Part shown: positions 58,016 to 64,000 of the stretch, in pieces
How the letters are laid out: the number at the start of each line of letters is the position of its first letter
How positions within the stretch are numbered: the stretch's first letter is position 1
Assembly (NCBI RefSeq): GCF_000519185.1
Contig: NZ_JAFA01000038.1
Coordinates: forward strand, 1-64,000
Source: Paraburkholderia nodosa DSM 21604
GTDB lineage: Bacteria; Pseudomonadota; Gammaproteobacteria; Burkholderiales; Burkholderiaceae
Reading direction: 5' to 3'
Length of the DNA stretch: 64,000 nt
The notes under the pieces: model-generated
Databases searched by the model: none
Seen by the model: only the letters and a program-made list of their open reading frames with translations
What the model was told of the DNA's origin: nothing
Translations under genes and position numbers: made by a program

Positions 58016-59239
58016 ATGCTCAACTGGGATGACGAGATCACGGCCGTAACTCCGTCGAGCGGTGCGCAGCAAAACGCAATGCGCAACCCCGCGGGTCAGG
58101 CTGTCCAGGCTGCCGAGGTGCAGTTTGGTCTGCGTTCCGCTCCTCAGGCTTCCACGGCGACCAACATCTTCGCCAGCGACTTCGCCGTTGCACCGCCGCC
58201 GCAAGCGCCGGTCTCGACCGAAGCGCGCGTGAATGTCGCCGACAAGCGCATCATCAACGGCCAGACCGACGTGAATCAGTTGGTCCCGTTCAAGTACAAG
58301 TGGGCTTGGGAAAAATACCTGGCGGGCTGCGCGAACCACTGGATGCCGCAGGAAATCAACATGTCCCGCGACATCGCCCTGTGGAAGGACCCGAACGGTC
58401 TGACCGAGGACGAGCGCCGCATCGTCAAGCGCAACCTCGGCTTCTTCGTGACCGCCGACTCGCTCGCCGCGAACAACATCGTGCTCGGCACCTACCGGCA
58501 CATCACGGCGCCCGAATGCCGCCAGTTCCTGCTGCGCCAGGCGTTCGAAGAGGCGATCCACACGCACGCCTACCAGTACATCGTCGAGTCGCTGGGTCTG
58601 GACGAGAGCGAGATCTTCAACGCGTACCACGAGGTCAAGTCGATCCGCGACAAGGACGAGTTCCTGATCCCGTTCATCCAGACGCTGACTGATCCGTCTT
58701 TCAAGACCGGCACGCTCGAAGCCGACCAGAATCTGCTCAAGTCGCTCATCGTGTTCGCCTGCATCATGGAAGGCCTGTTCTTCTATGTCGGCTTCACGCA
58801 AATTCTCGCGCTCGGCCGCCAGAACAAGATGACCGGCGCAGCGGAGCAATACCAGTACATCCTGCGTGACGAGTCGATGCACTGCAACTTCGGCATCGAC
58901 CTGATCAACCAGATCAAGCTTGAAAACCCGCACCTGTGGACCCCGGCGTTCCGTGCGGAGATCACCGAACTGTTCAAGCATGCGGTCGACCTCGAGTACC
59001 GCTACGCCGAGGACACCATGCCTCGCGGCGTGCTCGGTCTGAACGCATCGATGTTCAAAAGCTATCTGCGCTTCATCTGCAACCGCCGTTGCCAGCAGAT
59101 CGGTCTCGATCAGCTGTTCCCGAACGAAGAAAATCCGTTCCCGTGGATGAGCGAGATGATCGACTTGAAGAAGGAACGCAACTTCTTCGAGACGCGCGTG
59201 ATCGAATATCAGACGGGCGGTGCGCTGTCCTGGGAATAA
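58016..59239 (+). CDS. nrdB: Class Ia ribonucleoside-diphosphate reductase, beta subunit
   Basis: Radical-generating di-iron subunit of NrdAB. 407 residues. Fe ligands and radical Tyr are in EEAIHTHAY: Glu179, His182 and Tyr186, the spacing of E. coli Glu115, His118, Tyr122, marking a tyrosyl-radical class Ia enzyme. Further ligands lie in MEGLFFYVGF and DESMHCNF. About 60 extra N-terminal residues (Ala/Gln/Pro-rich) precede the core. The C-terminus that docks to NrdA is GGALSWE. Start at 58016 (MLNWDDE); an ATG at 58004 is possible. Confidence 0.95.
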   Translation: MLNWDDEITAVTPSSGAQQNAMRNPAGQAVQAAEVQFGLRSAPQASTATNIFASDFAVAPPPQAPVSTEARVNVADKRIINGQTDVNQLVPFKYKWAWEKYLAGCANHWMPQEINMSRDIALWKDPNGLTEDERRIVKRNLGFFVTADSLAANNIVLGTYRHITAPECRQFLLRQAFEEAIHTHAYQYIVESLGLDESEIFNAYHEVKSIRDKDEFLIPFIQTLTDPSFKTGTLEADQNLLKSLIVFACIMEGLFFYVGFTQILALGRQNKMTGAAEQYQYILRDESMHCNFGIDLINQIKLENPHLWTPAFRAEITELFKHAVDLEYRYAEDTMPRGVLGLNASMFKSYLRFICNRRCQQIGLDQLFPNEENPFPWMSEMIDLKKERNFFETRVIEYQTGGALSWE

Positions 59240-59687
59240 CCCGGGCGCACTGCGGTGCAAGTCTTTTGGGGTTGCCGCGAGGCGCCGTGCAGGCGCCTCG
59301 ACCGGCATGATGATTAGGAGCAGGAACGCCTGATGCAAAGCATGCCCGGAGCCAGGTTGGCTCACCGACGTGACAGGCACTTTGCGAACCCTTCAGAGGG
59401 ATGGGCAAACTTCCCCCCGGAAAAGCGCGCAGGCTTCGCGTGTCGTGAGGCCGCCGCTTTCAACGAACGTTGCCCGGTGTCGGTAGCCGACGCCGGAATG
59501 ACTCGGCGCGCTGTGCCTCGTGGCACGGCGCGCCTTACCGCATTCATTAGCGTAAGCGCGCAGGATCAGCGTACGCCGATGAATAGCCCGCTTCGCAGCG
59601 TGCGCCGTGAGAAGCGTTCGCGGGAAGCGGGTTTTGACGAAGGGTGTAGTTTGAACTGACTCTCATCTGAACCTGAAGGAGAAAAAA
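59240..59687 (+). other. Non-coding region between nrdB and the histone-like gene
   Basis: 448 bp without a supported gene. An 8-bp stem at 59279-59299 (GAGGCGCC / GGCGCCTC) lies 40 bp after nrdB. A 13-bp stem with a TCGT loop, one G-U wobble, covers 59505-59534 and could end or protect an RNA. TTGACG at 59634-59639 might be a -35 for the histone-like gene but no -10 matches. Confidence 0.45.
59505..59534. other. Strong 13-bp hairpin upstream of the histone-like gene
   Basis: Left arm 59505-59517 pairs with 59522-59534 around TCGT. It has no T-run. Could be a small-RNA stem or a transcript boundary. Confidence 0.45.
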
Positions 59688-60266
59688 ATGGCTACTGCCA
59701 AGAAGAAACCGGCGGCTAAGAAGGTCGCAGTGAAGAAGGTTGCAGTGAAGAAGGCAGCTCCGGCGAAGAAGGCCGCAGCGAAGAAGGTCGCGGTCAAGAA
59801 GGTCGCAGCCAAGAAAGTCGCCGTGAAGAAGGTTGCTGCGAAGAAGGCAGCACCGGCGAAGAAGGCCGCAGCGAAGAAGGTTGCAGCCAAGAAAGTCGCC
59901 GTGAAGAAGGTTGCTGCGAAGAAGGCAGCACCGGCGAAGAAGGCCGCAGCGAAGAAGGTTGCAGCCAAGAAAGTCGCCGTGAAGAAGGTTGCTGCGAAGA
60001 AGGCAGCGCCGGCGAAGAAGGCCGCGGCCAAGAAGGTTGCTGCGAAGAAGGTTGCAGCCAAGAAGGCGCCTGCGAAGAAGGCTGCTGCCAAGAAGGCTGC
60101 GCCTGCGAAGAAGGCTGCCGCCAAGAAGGCTGCCAAGAAGGCACCTGCGAAGGCCGCTGCCGCACCTGCTGCCCCTGCTGCGCAACCGTCCGCGCCCGCA
60201 GCAACGGTCAAGACTGCCCTGAATCCGGCCGCAGCATGGCCGTTCCCGACCGGCAGCCGTCCGTAA
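59688..60266 (+). CDS. Histone H1-like Lys/Ala-rich DNA-binding protein
   Basis: 192 residues made almost only of Lys, Ala, Val and Pro in AAKK/VAVKK/AAPAKK repeats, the make-up of bacterial histone H1-like proteins (Bordetella BpH1, chlamydial HctB, AlgP C-terminal domain). It would coat DNA as a nucleoid protein; function in this group is not firmly known. The final 40 residues change to Pro/Ala with an AWPFPTGSRP end. The array holds 26-residue (78-bp) units. GAAGGAG precedes the ATG at 59688. It ends before a strong terminator at 60353. Confidence 0.9.
   Translation: MATAKKKPAAKKVAVKKVAVKKAAPAKKAAAKKVAVKKVAAKKVAVKKVAAKKAAPAKKAAAKKVAAKKVAVKKVAAKKAAPAKKAAAKKVAAKKVAVKKVAAKKAAPAKKAAAKKVAAKKVAAKKAPAKKAAAKKAAPAKKAAAKKAAKKAPAKAAAAPAAPAAQPSAPAATVKTALNPAAAWPFPTGSRP
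59772..60020 (+). repeat. 78-bp tandem repeats inside the histone-like gene
   Basis: Unit starts at 59865 and 59943 give two 78-bp copies (59865-59942 and 59943-60020) that differ by about one base. A related 93-bp unit (59772-59864) carries one extra 15-bp pentapeptide block. The sub-unit is a 15-bp AAKK/VAVKK module with one 18-bp AAPAKK block per unit. Such repeats expand and contract by slippage or recombination. Confidence 0.9.
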
Positions 60267-60352
60267 GCAGTCCGAGACGAAGCGCGCAGGCTACGTCGTA
60301 CGCGCGCTTCGTTGGCCGGGCCGGGCGGCATGATGCGCAAGGCTCGATCCCG

Positions 60353-60388
60353 ATCCCGTCGCTGGGTTGTCCGCGACGGGATTTTTTT
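60353..60388 (+). terminator. Intrinsic terminator after the histone-like gene
   Basis: ATCCCGTCGC / GCGACGGGAT with a 10-nt loop and a T7 run. Confidence 0.92.
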
Positions 60389-60527
60389 CGTCTGGAGTTC
60401 GTAATAGTTGGGGTGAGGTCACGCGCATGCCGCGCGCGGGCATGAAAAAAGGCGCATGCACAGGGGAGCACATGCGCCTGAGGTTCCGCATCCGGCGCGA
60501 GGCGCCGCTGCGGTACAGGGGAAACCG

Positions 60528-61004
60528 TTAGTGCGTGACGCGCGTCACGCCGCCGCTCGAGAGCAGCCGCACGCGGTCGCCCGCGTTGAAGACTTCGCCG
60601 GTCGCGGTTTGCGTGATGGCGCGGTAGTCGCCGTTGTCGAGGCGCACCGTGATCTCGAGGCCGTCGCGCATGGCCACGCCGTTCTCGACCGCGTTGCCGG
60701 CCACGGCGCCCGCAATGCCGCCGATGATGCCGGTGACGATCGAGCCCGTGCCGCCGCCGATCTGGCTGCCGGCCACCGCGCCGAGCGCGCCGCCACCGAT
60801 CGCGCCAAGGCCGCTAGGCTGGCCGTTGTTCGAGCTGATCTTCACCGCGCGCACGCTTTCGACCGTGGCCATACGCACCGATTGCTCGCGCTGCGCCTGC
60901 GAGGCCGTGTACACATCGGCGGAACTGCTGTTATAGGCGCAGCCCGACATCGCGAGCGACCCCGCGAGCATGGCTGCAACAATCAGACGACTTGTTATTT
61001 TCAT
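60528..61004 (-). CDS. Outer-membrane lipoprotein, glycine-zipper (SlyB/Pcp type)
   Basis: 158-residue lipoprotein: signal peptide with lipobox AMSGC (Cys22), then a glycine-zipper segment with repeated GxxxG (GALGAVAGSQIGGGTGSIVTGIIGGIAGAVAG in parts, about 80-115) that would insert in or line the membrane, and a C-terminal beta domain (VRLDNGDYRAI). SlyB/17-kDa surface antigen family; role in envelope integrity is inferred. Start at 61004 is chosen because it begins the signal peptide; upstream in-frame codons to 61115 do not add a signal. Confidence 0.9.
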   Translation of the reverse strand: MKITSRLIVAAMLAGSLAMSGCAYNSSSADVYTASQAQREQSVRMATVESVRAVKISSNNGQPSGLGAIGGGALGAVAGSQIGGGTGSIVTGIIGGIAGAVAGNAVENGVAMRDGLEITVRLDNGDYRAITQTATGEVFNAGDRVRLLSSGGVTRVTH

Positions 61005-61047
61005 TCCCGTAGCTCCAATGGGCGCCGTTCGTGTGCGGCTCCCGCGT

Positions 61048-61989
61048 TCAGTTCGGCAGTTCGTAGCCGAATGCCTCCTTGAACCGTTCGTTGATCTGCG
61101 CTCGCGTAGGCGCATAGTTTTGCGGACCGAGATGCTCGATCTTGAGCGCGCCCATCAGGCTCGCGAGACGCCCCGTGGTTGCCCAGTCGAGGCCGTTCTC
61201 GATGCCGTAGAGCAGGCCGCCGCGGAAAGCGTCGCCGCAGCCGGTCGGGTCGAGCACCTGAGCGGCCTTGACCGGAGGAATCTCCTCGATCTTGCCGCTG
61301 TGGTAGATCTGCGAGCCGTGCTCGCCGCGCGTGATGATCAGCGCGTCGACATGGCTGGCGATTTCGTCGAACGACCAGCCGGTGCGATGGCTGACAAGAT
61401 TGGCTTCGTAGTCGTTGACCGCTACGTAGGTCGCAAGTTCAATCGCGCGGCGCAAAGAAGCCCCGTCGAAGAGCGGCAGACCCTGGCCCGGATCGAAGAT
61501 AAACGGCACGCCGGCCTTCGCGAACTGCTCGACGTGCTGGACCATGCCGTCGAAGCCGTCCGGTGCGACGATGCCGAGCTTGATGCCGGGCGCTTCGTCG
61601 GCGCGGTTCAAATGCGATTGCATCATCGCGCCCGGGTGGAACGCGGTGATCTGATTGTTCTCGAGGTCGGTCGTGATCATCGCCTGCGCGGACCACGTAT
61701 CCTCCAGCACGCGCACGTGCGCCTTCGAGAGGCCGAGCGCATCGAGGCGTTCGAGGTACGGGCGCGCGTCGGCGGCGCCGAGCGTCGCCATGATGCGGGC
61801 GTCGCCGCCGAGCAGATGCAGCGAGTACGCGATGTTGCCGGCACAGCCGCCGAACTCGCGGCGCATCGTCGGCACCAGAAAGCTCACGTTCAGGATGTGC
61901 ACCTGCTCGGGCAGGATGTGCTCCCGAAAGCGACCCTCGAAGGTCATGATGTTGTCGTAGGCGAGCGAGCCGCAGATCAGCGTAGCCAA
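61048..61989 (-). CDS. PfkB-family nucleoside kinase
   Basis: 313 residues; ribokinase/PfkB fold, best matching Burkholderia nucleoside kinases acting on inosine, guanosine or adenosine. The GG motif at MRREFGGCAGNIAY near 43-55 and the C-terminal signature DPTGCGDAFRGGLLYG near 245-260 with the catalytic Asp are clear. The start is TTG at 61989 with AGGAA upstream, giving MATLICGSLAYDN. Substrate choice is not readable from sequence; annotators usually write carbohydrate or adenosine kinase. It lies 43 bp downstream of nothing on its strand other than tpx, 113 bp upstream. Confidence 0.88.
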   Translation of the reverse strand: MATLICGSLAYDNIMTFEGRFREHILPEQVHILNVSFLVPTMRREFGGCAGNIAYSLHLLGGDARIMATLGAADARPYLERLDALGLSKAHVRVLEDTWSAQAMITTDLENNQITAFHPGAMMQSHLNRADEAPGIKLGIVAPDGFDGMVQHVEQFAKAGVPFIFDPGQGLPLFDGASLRRAIELATYVAVNDYEANLVSHRTGWSFDEIASHVDALIITRGEHGSQIYHSGKIEEIPPVKAAQVLDPTGCGDAFRGGLLYGIENGLDWATTGRLASLMGALKIEHLGPQNYAPTRAQINERFKEAFGYELPN

Positions 61990-62102
61990 GGCGGAAATTC
62001 CTGTAGGGCGTGGTAGGGGAAGGGGCGGCGCACCGGCCTGCGCGTCGACCTGCGCATCGATCTGAAAGCGCAGGCGCGAGGCGCGTGTGCGCCGCCGCCG
62101 GA

Positions 62103-62603
62103 TTACTTCAGCGCGGCGAGTGCGGCGTCGTAGTTCGGTTCGTTCTTGATTTCGCTCACGCGCTCGGCGTGCAGGACGTTGTCGTTTTCGTCGAGCACGA
62201 CGACGGCGCGCGCGGTCAGGCCGGTGAGCGGGCCGCTCGTCACGTCCACGCCATAGGCTTGCGCGAATTCATGGCCGCGGAAGGTCGAGGCCGTGACGAC
62301 GTTGGCGATGCCTTCGGTCGTGCAGAAGCGCGCAGCGGCGAACGGCAGGTCGCCCGAGATCACGACGACAGCCGTGTTGTTGAGGCCGGCGGCGGCTTCG
62401 TTGAACTTGCGCGTGGAGGTGGCGCAGGTCGGCGTGTCGAGGCTCGGCACGATGTTCAGCACCTTGCGCTTGCCGGCGAAATCGGCGAGCGAGACAGGCT
62501 TCAGATCCTTGCCGACGAGCGAGAACGCCGGGGCCTTCTGGCCGACGCTCGGGAAGGTGCCGGCGACGTCGATCGGGTTACCGCCTAGCGTGACTTGACT
62601 CAT
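62103..62603 (-). CDS. tpx: Thiol peroxidase Tpx
   Basis: Thioredoxin-dependent peroxiredoxin acting on hydroperoxides. 166 residues. Peroxidatic Cys60 sits in DTPTCATSTR and resolving Cys94 in ARFC, the spacing typical of atypical 2-Cys Tpx. The start at 62603 (MSQVTLGGNP) is preferred over an in-frame upstream start at 62708, which lies in the gap. A second peroxidase in this window is the Prx5-like gene at 26094; they are unrelated copies. Confidence 0.95.
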   Translation of the reverse strand: MSQVTLGGNPIDVAGTFPSVGQKAPAFSLVGKDLKPVSLADFAGKRKVLNIVPSLDTPTCATSTRKFNEAAAGLNNTAVVVISGDLPFAAARFCTTEGIANVVTASTFRGHEFAQAYGVDVTSGPLTGLTARAVVVLDENDNVLHAERVSEIKNEPNYDAALAALK

Positions 62604-62709
62604 GATGTGCTCTCCGGGAATGCATGTTGTGGTGAATGGCGCGCCCGCGCGATGCGGGACGCCGGGAAACGCGCGGGGCACGCCAGTGCACCCGCGCACA
62701 GACGGCAAA

Positions 62710-64000
62710 TCAGGGGTAGAAAATCTCGATGCGGAAGTTCGATGCCACCACGTCGCCCGTGTCGAGCCGCACGATCATGGTCTGCGTGGTGCGTGCGGGC
62801 AGACCGGCTTCGATGGAGGTGCCGGGCGTGACGTAGTCCTGCGGCCACAGCACGCGCCGCACGACGATGTTGTTCTGCCGGTCGAGCAGCGACAGCTCGA
62901 TGGCGGGGTACGCGAGCGCCACGTTGAAGCGGTTGCGCAGCGGCACCTTCAGTTCGAGGTGATGCGGCTCGTTGTCGACCTGGCGCAGATCGGACGGCTC
63001 GACCAGCAGGCCGTCGATGTCGCGCGGCGGCAGCACGCGGCAGCCGAGCTGCTCGCACGCCTGCTGATAGAGCGACTGCGAGTCGGGCCAGTAGACCATG
63101 ACCGTTTCGCGCTGCCACCATGCGAGCTGCACGACGAGCAGCGCGAGCAGCAGAATGGCGATGAGCGTGCCGAGAATGCGCCAGACGAGGCCGCGCGAAC
63201 CGCGCGGGCGGGCGGGGGCTTCGCGGGTGACGGCGAAGGGGGAGGCGCCGTCGTTGGGCGAGAGCGCGCTGAACGCGGGCTCGGGTGCGGCTTCGCGAGT
63301 GCGGGGGCCGAGCGCGGGCTCCGGGTCGTTCATGCGGGCCGCAGCCGATGCTTCGCTGGCCGAAAAGGTCGGCTCGGTCGGGCCGCTCGTGCCCAGGTTC
63401 GGCTCGCTGCGCGTCCAGCGCGCGGCGGGCGGGAAGGGTTCGGCGGCTGCGGGCTGGGGTGGCGGTACCGGTGCTGCTGCGGGTGCCGCCGGCGCGTGCG
63501 GCGCATCTTGTGGTGCGCGCCCAAGCGTCGGTTCGTCGTCGAAGGCGACCCGCGACTCGGCTCCGGGCGTAACGCCAGGCGTGGCGCCACCGGCAACGCT
63601 TGCCCCTGGTAGTTTGTCGGCGTCGTATTTCAGACGCGGATCGCGCTGGCTGTCCTGCGGCGGCGCCCACGGGTCCCACGTGCGATTCGTGAAATTGGGT
63701 GTGGCGCCCAGCGTTGGGGGCGGCTCTTGCGATGGCGCTGCTGCTGCGGGCTGATTCGCCTGATCAGGCTGAACCTCGGGCTGCTGCAAAGTGGACCGTG
63801 ACGCAGACTGCGATGCGAACTGTGAGGCGGGTTCCGAAGCGGGCTGCGCAGCAAAACGTGAAGCCGGCTCCGATGGCATCGAGGTCAGGCTGGCCGCGAT
63901 TTCGGCAGCAACGGGCACCGCGCGCGTGAAGTCGCCGCCTTCGGGCATCTCGTACAAACTGCCCGACGCATCGAACGCTTCCTGACAATGTCCGCAACGC
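62710..64000 (-). CDS. DUF3426 zinc-ribbon membrane protein (5' end outside the window)
   Basis: The reading frame is open to the right edge; 429 residues are visible and the N-terminus is missing. The visible start RCGHCQEAF is the second half of an MJ0042-type zinc ribbon. A long Pro/Ala/Ser-rich disordered region follows, then one transmembrane helix (about 120-150 residues before the end; RILGTLIAILLLALLVVQLAW) and the DUF3426 periplasmic domain. Family function unknown. A TTG at 63957 is not the start because the ribbon continues upstream. Usually lies beside prmA, which would be just outside. Confidence 0.9.
   Translation of the reverse strand, partial: RCGHCQEAFDASGSLYEMPEGGDFTRAVPVAAEIAASLTSMPSEPASRFAAQPASEPASQFASQSASRSTLQQPEVQPDQANQPAAAAPSQEPPPTLGATPNFTNRTWDPWAPPQDSQRDPRLKYDADKLPGASVAGGATPGVTPGAESRVAFDDEPTLGRAPQDAPHAPAAPAAAPVPPPQPAAAEPFPPAARWTRSEPNLGTSGPTEPTFSASEASAAARMNDPEPALGPRTREAAPEPAFSALSPNDGASPFAVTREAPARPRGSRGLVWRILGTLIAILLLALLVVQLAWWQRETVMVYWPDSQSLYQQACEQLGCRVLPPRDIDGLLVEPSDLRQVDNEPHHLELKVPLRNRFNVALAYPAIELSLLDRQNNIVVRRVLWPQDYVTPGTSIEAGLPARTTQTMIVRLDTGDVVASNFRIEIFYP

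Noticed and set aside
59665..60204. Antisense open frames through the histone-like repeats
   Set aside because: Repetitive DNA gives open frames on both strands; only the + frame has a start, ribosome site, terminator and known family.

Overview
The window is about 65% G+C, gene-dense, chromosomal DNA from a beta-proteobacterium of the order Burkholderiales. Gene content points to a Burkholderia/Paraburkholderia/Caballeronia-type organism: an OmpC-type Burkholderia porin, Coq7, a TTG-started ZapD, a Lys/Ala-rich histone H1-like protein, DUF3426 and CNP1-like proteins. The genus is an inference from remembered protein similarity, not from a search. No prophage, insertion sequence, CRISPR array, toxin cluster or secondary-metabolite locus was seen; this is core genome.

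Layout. 1-344 holds the tail of an rRNA operon (5S rRNA and terminators). 345-7935 is a mixed segment: an M20 amidohydrolase, an orphan molybdopterin oxidoreductase, a FadD-type acyl-CoA ligase, a porin and coq7. 8226-27780 is a complete division and cell wall (dcw) cluster: MraZ operator, mraZ, rsmH, ftsL, ftsI, murE, murF, mraY, murD, ftsW, murG, murC, ddlB, ftsQ, ftsA, ftsZ, then a peroxiredoxin and lpxC. Eight of its junctions are 4-base start/stop overlaps. 27869-34214 holds dciA (opposite strand), secA, argJ, a DUF815 ATPase and mutT. 34309-40915 on the minus strand reads corC-like, pilB, pilC, pilD, coaE, zapD, yacG. This continues the order known from E. coli (ftsZ-lpxC-secM-secA-mutT-yacG-zapD-coaE-hofC-hofB), with dciA in place of secM and argJ plus the ATPase inserted.

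41114-49745 holds tRNA-Pro(CGG), ispB, rplU-rpmA-obgE-proB, a CNP1-like lipoprotein, rppH, proS and a MarC-family gene. 49834-53910 holds hpt and ffh (minus strand), then a YpjD/CcsA-like membrane protein, a PP0621-type small protein and ampD. 53911-59239 is the class Ia ribonucleotide reductase locus: two NrdR-type boxes, one covering the -10 element, a leader of about 350 nt with a 46-codon small ORF, nrdA, a 555-bp spacer with hairpins, and nrdB. 59688-64000 holds a histone H1-like gene built from 78-bp repeats, a glycine-zipper lipoprotein, a PfkB-type nucleoside kinase, tpx, and a DUF3426 zinc-ribbon membrane protein cut by the window edge.

Working together: the dcw genes make the peptidoglycan precursor (murE/F/D/C, ddlB, mraY, murG), polymerise and crosslink it at the septum (ftsW, ftsI) and build the divisome (ftsZ, A, Q, L). 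ZapD bundles FtsZ, LpxC commits to lipid A, SecA exports envelope proteins, and AmpD recycles muropeptides. I found no convincing undescribed multi-gene system. The items most worth a second look are the nrdA leader ORF and NrdR site, the repeat-built histone gene, the short PilB in an orphan pilBCD set, the MraZ operator, and the dciA/secA leader.
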